The notes beneath the pieces were generated by a model, which was given only the letters and a program-made list of their open reading frames with translations, had not been told where the DNA came from and did no database searches. Below are positions 7,675-15,242 of a stretch of DNA of 54,893 nucleotides, piece by piece (the first letter of the stretch is position 1; every line of letters starts with the position of its first letter). Origin of the DNA: an uncultured Erysipelotrichaceae bacterium. Lineage in GTDB: Bacteria > Bacillota_I > Bacilli_A > RF39 > UBA660. Where the stretch lies: NCBI GenBank assembly GCA_902767245.1, contig CACXGO010000017.1, positions 1 through 54,893 on the forward strand. The letters are read 5' to 3'. Both the position numbers and the translations under genes were made by a program.

Positions 7675-8949
7675 ATGAAAAATAAGAAAATAATTATAAT
7701 AAGTTTATTTTTAGTTATAATGTTAGTTTTTGTGTTAATTCTAATGTGGCCGAAAGATTATTATAAAGCAATTGAAGATAAATTAGTTAAAAATGCTAAA
7801 AAATATTTTGAAAATAATAAGATTGAAGTTGAAAATCAAGAATATTTATTTGCAAGTGATTTAAATATTGAGAATGGACTTGAACTTTGTAGTAAAGCTA
7901 GTGGAGTAATGATTACTAATGTCAATGGAAGCATTAAATACTATCCATATTTGAGATGTATTGGTTATGAAAGTAAAATATATAATAATGATAACTCGTA
8001 CATTAAGCTAAAAGGTGAAGATGTGACTTTAGTTAATTATGGAACTTTATATTCTGATGCTGGATACGAAAAAATTGACGATGTAGATGTTGAAATCGTG
8101 GGAGAAATTCCTAACGAAGAAGGAGCTTACACAATTAATTATGTTGTTTCTAAAAATGAAAAGCAAAAGAAGATTATCAAGCGAGTTGTGATTATATCAA
8201 AAGTCGATCCAGAGCTTCCAAATATTAATTTAAAAGATGATGAACCTTTTATTATGTTGAAAGGTGAAAAAGAAGTATTAATTAAACTAAATCAAAAATA
8301 TGAGGAACCTGGGTATATAGCTTATGATAAGAAGGATGGAATTATAACTTCTAACGTGGTTGTTGAACCTAAAGAAATTAAAACTGATAAAGTTGGCACA
8401 CAAACAATCAAATATACAGTTACAAACAAAGCAAAAAAAAGTATTGTAACGACAAGGGTTTTAAAAGTAACAGATAAAATGTCTGATTTAAAAATAGACA
8501 TATCGACTTTAGAAAATGGAGCGGCTACTAATGAATCAACTATTCACTTGGTTGCTGCCGGGAATGATTTTAAAGAAGTTATTCTTCCAAACGGAGAAAC
8601 TATTGAAACAACTATTTTAGATTACAAAGTTAATGAAAATGGGACGTATACTTTTAAAGTTCTTGATAAATATGATAACGTCTTTACTAAGAGTATTATC
8701 ATTAATAATATTGATAAAACTGCTCCTAAAGGAACTTGTAGTGTTGAAAAGTCCAAGGATAAATATGTAATTAGGATTTTTGCAGAAGATGACCGAGGAA
8801 TAGCAAGTGTTAATTATTTGATTGATGGTAGAGAAACTGGTTTTTTTGCATCAACAGTGTACCGAACAAAAGAAGCTGTTGAAAATGCTTCTGCTATAAT
8901 TCAAGATATTTCTGGAAATAGAACAAAAGTTAGTTGTTCAAGTAAATAA
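7675..8949 (+). CDS. Anchored extracellular protein with DUF5011-type Ig-like domains
   Basis: A 424-residue protein with an N-terminal membrane anchor (about residues 6-24) followed by extracellular Ig-like units. Two units match the DUF5011 pattern: VNYGTLYSDAGYEKI with GAYTINYVVS, and QKYEEPGYIAYDKKDG with GTQTIKYTVT. The C-terminal unit begins NIDKTAPKGTCS and ends ISGNRTKVSCSSK, with a Cys at each end that could form a disulfide outside the cell. The same C-terminal unit occurs in the protein at 10922-12733, so the two are paralogues on either side of typA. The first part has a Cys pair as well (LELCSKASG and YLRCIGY). Role unknown; probably a surface structural or binding protein. Confidence 0.75.
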   Translation: MKNKKIIIISLFLVIMLVFVLILMWPKDYYKAIEDKLVKNAKKYFENNKIEVENQEYLFASDLNIENGLELCSKASGVMITNVNGSIKYYPYLRCIGYESKIYNNDNSYIKLKGEDVTLVNYGTLYSDAGYEKIDDVDVEIVGEIPNEEGAYTINYVVSKNEKQKKIIKRVVIISKVDPELPNINLKDDEPFIMLKGEKEVLIKLNQKYEEPGYIAYDKKDGIITSNVVVEPKEIKTDKVGTQTIKYTVTNKAKKSIVTTRVLKVTDKMSDLKIDISTLENGAATNESTIHLVAAGNDFKEVILPNGETIETTILDYKVNENGTYTFKVLDKYDNVFTKSIIINNIDKTAPKGTCSVEKSKDKYVIRIFAEDDRGIASVNYLIDGRETGFFASTVYRTKEAVENASAIIQDISGNRTKVSCSSK

Positions 8950-8950
8950 A

Positions 8951-8973
8951 AAAAGCAAAGATTGCTTTTTTTT
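8951..8973 (+). terminator. Intrinsic terminator
   Basis: AAAAGCAA, short loop AGA, TTGCTTTT and a T-run. Confidence 0.85.
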
Positions 8974-8982
8974 ATAAAAATA

Positions 8983-9011
8983 TTTACATAAAATAAACAT
9001 AGTGATATAAT
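8983..9011 (+). promoter_or_regulatory. Promoter of typA
   Basis: TTTACA at 8983-8988 and TATAAT at 9006-9011 with 17 bases between; TGA precedes the minus-10. Confidence 0.7.
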
Positions 9012-9037
9012 CTACAAGTCAGAAGAGGGGAATTATG

Positions 9038-10858
9038 ATGAAAAATATAAAAAATATTGCAATAATTGCTCATGTTGATCACGGAAAAACAACATTAGTT
9101 GATAAATTATTACAGGCTTCTGGAACTTTTAGAGAGAATGAAGAAGTTGTAGAGTGCGTAATGGATTCAAATGCTATTGAAAGAGAAAGAGGCATTACAA
9201 TTCTAGCAAAGACAACAGCAATCGATTATAAAGGATATCGCATTAATATTTTAGATACCCCTGGTCATGCAGATTTTGGTGGAGAAGTAGAACGTATTAT
9301 GAATATGGTTAATGGGGTGTTGTTAGTTGTTGATGCTTATGAGGGCCCTATGCCACAAACTAGATTTGTATTAAAAAAGGCTTTAGAAGCAGGAGTCACA
9401 CCTATATTAGTAGTTAATAAAATTGATAAACCAGCAGCTAGACCAAAAGAAGTTGTTGACGAAGTTATGGATTTATTTATAGAACTAGGTGCTTCAATAG
9501 AACAACTTGAATTTCCAATTATATACGCATCAGGAATAGCTGGGACATCAAGTTTAGATGATAACCCAGAAAGTCAAGAAAAAACAATGGAGCCCATTCT
9601 GGATGCTGTTTTGAAGTATATTCCATCGCCTAAAGCGGAAGAAGGATCATTACAATTTCAACCGGCTTTACTTGATTATAATGATTATGTTGGTCGTATT
9701 GGAATAGGTCTTATAAAACGAGGAAGCATTAAGGTAAATCAAATGGTTTCTTGTGTTAGATTAGATGGTTCGATAAAACAATTTCGTGTTCAAAAATTAT
9801 TTGGGTTTTTAGGCTTAAAAAGAATTGAAATTGAAAGTGCCGAAGCTGGGGATATCGTTGCTATTGCAGGATTACCAGATATAAGTGTTGGCGAGACTAT
9901 CTGTGAAATTGGTAAAGAAGAAGCATTACCAGTTTTACATATTGATGAACCAACAATGCAAATGACTTTTTCAGTTAATTCTAGTCCATTTGCTGGAAAA
10001 GAAGGTAAGTTTTTGACAGCGAGGAAAATCGCTGATCGCTTGTTTAAAGAAACTGAACGTGATGTTTCTTTAAAAGTTGTTGAGAATGATTCAGAATCTT
10101 GGATTGTATCTGGTCGAGGTGAACTTCACTTAAGTATTTTAATTGAAAATATGCGTCGCAAAGGATATGAATTACAAGTATCTAAACCAGTGGTAATTTT
10201 AAAAGATATTAATGGTGTTAAGTGTGAGCCATATGAAGAATTGCAAATAGAAGTTTTTGAAGATGCTGTTGGGACTATTATTGAAAATCTAGGTAATCGT
10301 GGAGCAATCCTAGAAAATATGACAAATGTCAATAATCAAGTTAGATTACTTTATACAATTCCATCGCGAGGACTTATTGGATTTGCTACTAATTTCATGA
10401 CATTGACTAAAGGTTATGGAATTATGAATCATACCTTTAAAGAGTATCGCCCATATGAAAATATCGAGATAGCTGAACGCAAGCAAGGAGTTTTAGTTTC
10501 AATGGAAAATGGCAAGGCGACAGCGTATGCACTTGGTCAGTTGGAAGATCGTGGAGTTATGTTTATTGAACCCGGGGTTGAAGTTTATAATGGGATGATT
10601 GTTGGTGAACATAACCATGAAGATGACATTACAGTCAATGTTGTAAAAGGTAAACAACTAACAAATACTCGTAGTTCAAGTAAAGATCACACCGTTGTTT
10701 TAAAAAGACCACGTCCAATTACTCTTGAATATGCGCTTGATTACATTGCTTTTGATGAATTGGTTGAAGTTACTCCACTATCGCTTAGAATGAGAAAACG
10801 TATTTTAGATGCAAACGAAAGAAAAAAAGCTGCATTAAAAAAAGGAATTCAAAATTAA
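9038..10858 (+). CDS. typA: Translational GTPase TypA/BipA
   Basis: A ribosome-associated GTPase of 606 residues, the usual size. BipA aids 50S assembly and stress adaptation, notably in the cold. G-domain motifs are complete: AHVDHGKTT (G1) near residue 13, RGITILAKTT (G2), DTPGHADFGGE (G3) near 74, and NKIDKPAARP (G4) near 128. Later come the EF-G-like domains and the BipA-specific C-terminal region, with GEHNHEDDITVNV and TNTRSSSKD near 535-550. Tandem ATGs lie at 9035 and 9038; the second is chosen because it is seven bases from GAGGGG. Monocistronic, with its own promoter and terminator. Confidence 0.96.
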   Translation: MKNIKNIAIIAHVDHGKTTLVDKLLQASGTFRENEEVVECVMDSNAIERERGITILAKTTAIDYKGYRINILDTPGHADFGGEVERIMNMVNGVLLVVDAYEGPMPQTRFVLKKALEAGVTPILVVNKIDKPAARPKEVVDEVMDLFIELGASIEQLEFPIIYASGIAGTSSLDDNPESQEKTMEPILDAVLKYIPSPKAEEGSLQFQPALLDYNDYVGRIGIGLIKRGSIKVNQMVSCVRLDGSIKQFRVQKLFGFLGLKRIEIESAEAGDIVAIAGLPDISVGETICEIGKEEALPVLHIDEPTMQMTFSVNSSPFAGKEGKFLTARKIADRLFKETERDVSLKVVENDSESWIVSGRGELHLSILIENMRRKGYELQVSKPVVILKDINGVKCEPYEELQIEVFEDAVGTIIENLGNRGAILENMTNVNNQVRLLYTIPSRGLIGFATNFMTLTKGYGIMNHTFKEYRPYENIEIAERKQGVLVSMENGKATAYALGQLEDRGVMFIEPGVEVYNGMIVGEHNHEDDITVNVVKGKQLTNTRSSSKDHTVVLKRPRPITLEYALDYIAFDELVEVTPLSLRMRKRILDANERKKAALKKGIQN

Positions 10859-10866
10859 CGAAAATG

Positions 10867-10888
10867 AAAAAGCTAGAAAGCTTTTTTA
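10867..10888 (+). terminator. Intrinsic terminator of typA
   Basis: AAAAAGCT, loop AGAA, AGCTTTTT plus T-run. Confidence 0.85.
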
Positions 10889-10921
10889 TTTTTGTGTTAT
10901 ACTAAATATAGGAGAATAAAA

Positions 10922-12733
10922 ATGGCAAAGAAGTATAAATTATATATGATAATAATAAGCATTTTAATTATATTAATTGCTATTATTATTACATCAATAC
11001 AAAAAATAACATATGAAATTGTTTTAAAAGGTGAAAATCCAACTTATATATACAAAGGTGAAGTATATGTAGAACCTGGATATTCTGCTTTTTCAAAGTA
11101 TAAAAAAGATGCAACAAAAGCAGTAAAAATTGAGAGTAATCTTAATAATAATGAGATTGGTACTTATCAAATAAAGTATAAAATTGATGAAAAAACTGAA
11201 GTTATAAGAGAAGTCATAGTTAAAGAATTAATTACGAGCAATATTGATATAGATTTTTCTTTAAAAGGAAATAAAATAATAGATATAAAAAAAGGCGAAA
11301 TCTATAAAGATCCAGGTTATTTGGCAATAAACGATGATAAAGATTATTCAAAATATGTAGAAATTAATGGAATTCCTGACACAAATAAGGTAGGGACATA
11401 TCAAATTGATTATAAACTTAATCTTGATAATAATAAAAAAACTTTAACTAGAATAGTCAATGTCATAGGCGAAAAATATACTATAAAAAGAAGCATAGAA
11501 ACCCCAACTAACAAGAATCTGGTTTTAACAATCGAAAATAATTACAAAGATTTTGCATATTTTATAGCTCCAAATAATGTAAAAATAGAAACAAATAATT
11601 TAGAATATTTGATTACAAATAATGGAATTTATAATTTTTATATGTATGATAACAAGAACAATAAAACAGAAATCAGTATTGAAATAAGTAATATTGATAA
11701 GAAACCTCCAACAGGCAGTTGTATTGCAAAAGTTGATAAAAATATTACTAAATATGAAATATCTGCAAATGATGAAAGCGGCATTTCTGAATATTCTCAT
11801 AATAATAAAGTATTTTTTGACTCATCATTTGAAAGTGAAAATAGTGAAAATGATGAAATCACCATTTATGATAAAGCTGGTAATTTCAAAACAGTTGTTT
11901 GTGAATATCCACCAATTACATCAAAAGTAAAAACAATCGTTAATTATAAAAGTTCAACTTTAAAGTATTGGATAGAAAAGCCAAATAAAAATGTAGCTGT
12001 TACACATATATGGCTCAAAGATTCATATAATCAACTAAAAACAGCGATAAATTCTAAAATTGGGGATTTAGAAACAGTTGATTCTATGCTAAATAGAACA
12101 TTAAAATCAAAAGGATATAATAATAAAGGATTGGTTGTTATTAATGCAAGTGGATTTACAAACAATATAAAAAATCTTTTAATTAACTATAGTAAAGAAT
12201 GGGCATATTCAAGTATGGCACCACTAATTATTTATGAAGGGAAAATCGTAAGGAATTTTGCTGACAAGGCACTTCAAAATTCTATGTATCCAATATATGG
12301 TTTAAAAAATAATGGCTATTTAGGGATATTTTATCTAAAAGGTGGAGTAGATTCAATTTTAGAAAATGAAAAAACTATCGAAAATATTATAAATCAAAAG
12401 GTTAACTATACATTTTCGTTTAATCCAGTACTTTTACAAAATAGTGAGGTTAAAACATCAAATACTGCTAAAAATATAAGACAAGGTTTATGCCAAATAG
12501 ATCGTAATAATTTTTTGATTATTACTAATCTAAATCCAACAACCAATAGAGCGGTTGGCTTTAGTTTAGAAGAAATGGCTGAATATATGAAAAGTTTAGA
12601 TTGTCAAACTGGGATTAATTTAGATGGTGGTGGCTCAGTGAGCTTGCTATATAAAACTAATTCTAGGAATATACGTGAGATTAAAAAAAGTGAACGCAAA
12701 ATTGCTGATATTTTGTATTTTGTTGAAAAATAA
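10922..12733 (+). CDS. Anchored Ig-like protein with phosphodiester glycosidase (NAGPA-like) domain
   Basis: A 603-residue protein. It has an N-terminal membrane anchor (about residues 6-28), two DUF5011-like units (YKGEVYVEPGYSAF and KKGEIYKDPGYLAI each start one), and a unit beginning NIDKKPPTGSC like the one in its paralogue at 7675. The C-terminal half (about 350-600) is a phosphodiester glycosidase domain related to the enzyme that removes GlcNAc from mannose 6-phosphate. It shows VVINASGF and the hallmark GINLDGGGSVSLLY near residue 570. Outside a cell it probably cleaves sugar phosphodiesters in exopolysaccharide or teichoic acid. ATG 10922 is preferred over the upstream TTG 10892 because GGAG is seven bases upstream. 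Confidence 0.82.
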   Translation: MAKKYKLYMIIISILIILIAIIITSIQKITYEIVLKGENPTYIYKGEVYVEPGYSAFSKYKKDATKAVKIESNLNNNEIGTYQIKYKIDEKTEVIREVIVKELITSNIDIDFSLKGNKIIDIKKGEIYKDPGYLAINDDKDYSKYVEINGIPDTNKVGTYQIDYKLNLDNNKKTLTRIVNVIGEKYTIKRSIETPTNKNLVLTIENNYKDFAYFIAPNNVKIETNNLEYLITNNGIYNFYMYDNKNNKTEISIEISNIDKKPPTGSCIAKVDKNITKYEISANDESGISEYSHNNKVFFDSSFESENSENDEITIYDKAGNFKTVVCEYPPITSKVKTIVNYKSSTLKYWIEKPNKNVAVTHIWLKDSYNQLKTAINSKIGDLETVDSMLNRTLKSKGYNNKGLVVINASGFTNNIKNLLINYSKEWAYSSMAPLIIYEGKIVRNFADKALQNSMYPIYGLKNNGYLGIFYLKGGVDSILENEKTIENIINQKVNYTFSFNPVLLQNSEVKTSNTAKNIRQGLCQIDRNNFLIITNLNPTTNRAVGFSLEEMAEYMKSLDCQTGINLDGGGSVSLLYKTNSRNIREIKKSERKIADILYFVEK

Positions 12734-12760
12734 AAAAAGTCTTTACGACTTTTTTATTTT
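12733..12760. terminator. Bidirectional terminator between convergent genes
   Basis: AAAAAAGTC, loop TTTAC, GACTTTTTT. A-run and T-run on opposite sides let it serve the glycosidase gene on one strand and ddl on the other. Confidence 0.85.
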
Positions 12761-13686
12761 TCAATAAGTTTTAGTACAACATCTGTATAGTCCATTTTTT
12801 TGCTTTTGAAAAGAAGAGGAAACATACTTATATTAGTAAAACCAGGAATGGTATTGACTTCATTAAAATAAAGAACATCATTTTTTTCATCATATAAAAA
12901 GTCAACTCTTGCAAAATCTTTTAAATTTAAAATTTGAAAGATCTTTTTCGCGGTTTGCTGAATTGTTTTTGTTAATTTCTTATTTATCTTAGCAGGAATA
13001 ATTGTTTCGGATTTATCATTATATTTAGCATCAAAATCATAGAATTTATGATTATGTTTTATTTCACCGACATCACCTACGATTATTTTTTTATCTTCTA
13101 AAATTCCGCATTCTAATTCACGGGCTTCAATAAATTTTTCTATTAAAACCTTATTATCATATAAAAATGCTTCTTTTACGGCTTTTTTTAAATCATTTAT
13201 GTTTGATGCGACACTAATTCCAATTGAAGAACCTCCATTAGCAGGCTTAACTATAACAGGATATTCAATACTTTTGGGAATTTTATCATCTTTCATCATA
13301 ATAAAATAAGGAACTTGCTTAATGTCTGTTTTTTCAATAATAAGTTTAGTAAAATACTTATCCATAGCAATCATACTTGAAAAACTATTTGAACCAATAT
13401 ATTTTATATTAAAAAGTTCCAAAAAGCTTTGAATTCTTCCATCTTCACCATAAGCACCATGCATAATTGGAAAAATAAAATCATATTTTTTTAAAAATTC
13501 GATTATATTAAATATTTCAACTTTATCTCCTTCTTTTATTAAAAACCATTCATTTTCTTTTGAAATATATATTTGATCAAAATTGTATTTTCCTTCTTTT
13601 AAAGCGTTAATAATATTTTTTGCACTTTCGCATGAAATATCATGCTCAAATGATTTTCCCCCATATAATAGTAAGAATTTTTTCAT
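12754..13686 (-). CDS. ddl: D-alanine--D-alanine ligase
   Basis: An ATP-grasp ligase of 310 residues, the usual size, that joins two D-Ala for the peptidoglycan stem peptide. Visible motifs: GGKSFEHDISCES at the N-terminus, HGAYGEDGRIQ near residue 76 (typically HGxxGEDG), VKPANGGSSIGIS near 147, and NEVNTIPGFT near 275 with metal ligands. The omega-loop reads YDFDAKY; its Lys and Tyr equal Lys215 and Tyr216 of Escherichia coli DdlB, which favour D-Ala over D-Lac. So normal, vancomycin-sensitive-type precursors are expected. Reverse strand; ATG with GGTGAT upstream. Single gene facing the glycosidase gene. Confidence 0.95.
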   Translation of the reverse strand: MKKFLLLYGGKSFEHDISCESAKNIINALKEGKYNFDQIYISKENEWFLIKEGDKVEIFNIIEFLKKYDFIFPIMHGAYGEDGRIQSFLELFNIKYIGSNSFSSMIAMDKYFTKLIIEKTDIKQVPYFIMMKDDKIPKSIEYPVIVKPANGGSSIGISVASNINDLKKAVKEAFLYDNKVLIEKFIEARELECGILEDKKIIVGDVGEIKHNHKFYDFDAKYNDKSETIIPAKINKKLTKTIQQTAKKIFQILNLKDFARVDFLYDEKNDVLYFNEVNTIPGFTNISMFPLLFKSKKMDYTDVVLKLIEK

Positions 13687-13779
13687 AATATCACCATAAA
13701 AGTATATGTTTTTAACTTTACTTTTATAAATAATTTAACCAAATTTTATTATTTACATAAATTATTAAGGGAGGTATTT

Positions 13780-14208
13780 ATGTATAACTATAGAAACGAT
13801 TACTATAATTATTTAAATAACAATTATAATGTTCCAAACTATAATCAACCAAAAATTAATAATATTTTTAATCCATATCAAGGTCTTATAAGGGGAAATA
13901 TGTTTCCGGATTTATACAACTACTATAAAGTGGATAAACCATATAATATAAATCCTGGTAATGAACAAGCCGAGATTTTGACCAATATTGATGCATATTC
14001 ATTCGCATTAAACGATTTAAAGCTTTATTTGGATGTTCACCCAGAAGATTCAAAATATATTAATTTATATAACGAGTATGTAAATGAGTATAAGAAAAAT
14101 GTTTTAGAATATCAAAGAAAATATGGAAGCTTAGAAGCTGATTCTATTAATGATGCAAATAAATGGAATTGGGTTTCTGAACCATGGCCATGGCAGGGAG
14201 GAAAGTAA
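13780..14208 (+). CDS. cotJB: Spore coat protein: CotJA-CotJB fusion
   Basis: A 142-residue protein that appears to join two coat proteins encoded separately in Bacillus. An Asn/Tyr-rich N-terminus is followed by a CotJA-like segment, GLIRGNMFPDLYNYYK near residues 35-50. From about residue 68 the CotJB pattern appears: NIDAYSFALNDLKLYLDVHP, then YNEYVNEYKK and the ending WVSEPWPWQGGK. CotJB and CotJC form an inner coat complex made in the mother cell. Strong ribosome site GGGAGG. The next gene is cotJC, starting two bases after this stop. No standard promoter seen, consistent with a sporulation sigma factor, which could not be identified. Confidence 0.8.
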   Translation: MYNYRNDYYNYLNNNYNVPNYNQPKINNIFNPYQGLIRGNMFPDLYNYYKVDKPYNINPGNEQAEILTNIDAYSFALNDLKLYLDVHPEDSKYINLYNEYVNEYKKNVLEYQRKYGSLEADSINDANKWNWVSEPWPWQGGK

Positions 14209-14209
14209 T

Positions 14210-14770
14210 ATGTGGGCATATGAAAAAAGACTTGAATATCCAGTTAATATAAAGAAAAAAGATTTAAAAATGGCTAAATATTTGATAGCACAATATGGTG
14301 GACCAGATGGTGAATTAAGTGCAGCATTACAATATTTGAATCAAAGATACACAATGCCAGATGAAAGAGGTAAAGCATTACTTACAGATATTGGCACTGA
14401 AGAACTTGCTCATATTGAAATGATAGCTGCAATGATTAGTCAGCTTACAAGTGGAGCATCAATTGAAGAATTAGAGAATATTAACATGGGAGCTCACTTT
14501 ACAATGCATGATCATGCCTTATTTCCAGCTGACCCAAACGGAGTTCCTTTTCAAGCTTCATATATATCAGCAACGGGAGATTATATTGCAGATTTAGAAT
14601 CAGATATGGCATCAGAGCAAAGAGCAAGAGCTACTTACGAGCATTTAATGGATTTAACGAGTGATCCTGATTTACTAGCACCACTTTCATTTTTGAGGCA
14701 AAGAGAAATTGTTCATTATCAAAGATTTAAAGAATTAAGAAATTATTATTTAGAAAATAAGGTAAAATAA
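14210..14770 (+). CDS. cotJC: Spore coat protein CotJC, manganese-catalase fold
   Basis: A 186-residue di-manganese catalase-like coat protein. It starts MWAYEKRLEYPV, the usual CotJC N-terminus. Metal-binding helices are visible at GPDGELSAALQYLNQRY, GTEELAHIEMIAAMI (the EExxH motif) near residue 60, and ASEQRARATYEHLM and LRQREIVHYQRF in the second half. The ligand residues are kept, so catalase or peroxide protection in the coat is plausible. The ATG at 14210 has GGGAGG seven bases upstream; a longer in-frame reading from 14150 overlaps CotJB and has no ribosome site. Shorter than free manganese catalases, which have a longer C-terminal part. Confidence 0.94.
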   Translation: MWAYEKRLEYPVNIKKKDLKMAKYLIAQYGGPDGELSAALQYLNQRYTMPDERGKALLTDIGTEELAHIEMIAAMISQLTSGASIEELENINMGAHFTMHDHALFPADPNGVPFQASYISATGDYIADLESDMASEQRARATYEHLMDLTSDPDLLAPLSFLRQREIVHYQRFKELRNYYLENKVK

Positions 14771-14771
14771 A

Positions 14772-14796
14772 AAAGCATAAATTCTATGCTTTCTTT
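14772..14796. terminator. Bidirectional terminator after cotJC
   Basis: AAAGCATA, loop AATTC, TATGCTTT. T-rich on the + side, and on the - strand the hairpin is followed by a seven-T run. It can end cotJC and also the reverse-strand 40-codon gene. Confidence 0.8.
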
Positions 14797-14918
14797 TAAT
14801 TTTTTTGAATACTTTCTTTTAAACAGATTATTTCAAATATTTTAATCAAGGCATCCTTATCCTTTGAAAAATCGGCGTTTAATAAATCTGCTAATTCTTT
14901 GTTTGTATATTTTTCGAT
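14796..14918 (-). CDS. Possible 40-residue protein with non-canonical ATC/ATT start
   Basis: An open frame on the reverse strand starting at ATC (14918), with ATT ATT directly upstream and an in-frame TGA just before the ribosome site. There is no ATG, GTG or TTG near the 5' end. AGGAGG (14926-14931) is seven bases from ATC and four from the second ATT. A good promoter lies upstream (TTAACA and TATAAT, 16-base spacing) and a terminator follows the stop. The product would read IEKYTNKELADLLNADFSKD and then an amphipathic Lys/Ile-rich tail. Codon use looks like other genes here. Known genes with ATT starts, such as infC, are poorly initiated and self-regulated. It could instead be a small RNA. 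Function unknown. Confidence 0.45.
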   Translation of the reverse strand: MEKYTNKELADLLNADFSKDKDALIKIFEIICLKESIQKN

Positions 14919-14944
14919 AATAATGCCTCCTCACTACTAATATT

Positions 14945-14972
14945 ATTATATTACAGATTTTTTAGATGTTAA
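14945..14972 (-). promoter_or_regulatory. Promoter of the 40-codon reverse-strand gene
   Basis: On the reverse strand TTAACA (14967-14972) and TATAAT (14945-14950) are 16 bases apart. The start point would be near 14938, leaving a leader of only a few bases before AGGAGG. Confidence 0.6.
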
Positions 14973-15041
14973 GAAATAATTTCTGATTAATAGTAAAAAA
15001 GTGTAAAATTTAAAAAATTTTTACTTATATCTAAAAAAGTA

Positions 15042-15070
15042 TTGAATTTGTTAATTAAAATTGTTAAAAT
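15042..15070 (+). promoter_or_regulatory. Promoter of tRNA-His
   Basis: TTGAAT at 15042-15047 and TAAAAT at 15065-15070, 17 bases apart, about 20 bases before the tRNA. Confidence 0.5.
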
Positions 15071-15090
15071 ATACCATGTAAATGTTTTAT

Positions 15091-15167
15091 GGCGTGGTTG
15101 GTGAAGTGGTTAACACGGTGGATTGTGGTTCCATTATGCGTGGGTTCGATTCCCACACCGCGCCCCA
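15091..15167 (+). tRNA. tRNA-His(GUG)
   Basis: The anticodon loop TTGTGGT gives GTG. The acceptor has the extra 5' G (G-1, base 15091) pairing with C73 (15164), the identity mark of tRNA-His. T arm GTGGG/CCCAC is perfect, and CCA is encoded. It stands alone with its own promoter and terminator. Confidence 0.95.
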
Positions 15168-15178
15168 CGAAGAAATAT

Positions 15179-15206
15179 AGTATATCAATTGATATACTTT
15201 TTATTT
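15179..15206 (+). terminator. Intrinsic terminator of tRNA-His
   Basis: AGTATATC, loop AATT, GATATACT and a T-rich tail. Confidence 0.75.
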
Positions 15207-15209
15207 AGC

Positions 15210-15242
15210 AAAAAGAACATATTAATGAATATGTTCTTTTTT
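15210..15242. terminator. Bidirectional-type terminator overlapping the 3' end of a reverse gene
   Basis: AAAAAGAACATATT, loop AATG, AATATGTTCTTTTTT. It covers the last codons of the reverse-strand surface-protein gene and would end it. Confidence 0.75.

Noticed and set aside
13756-13763. CATAAATT as a sporulation sigma minus-10 for the cotJ operon
   Set aside because: The transcript would start inside the ribosome binding site, so the match is not believable as placed.
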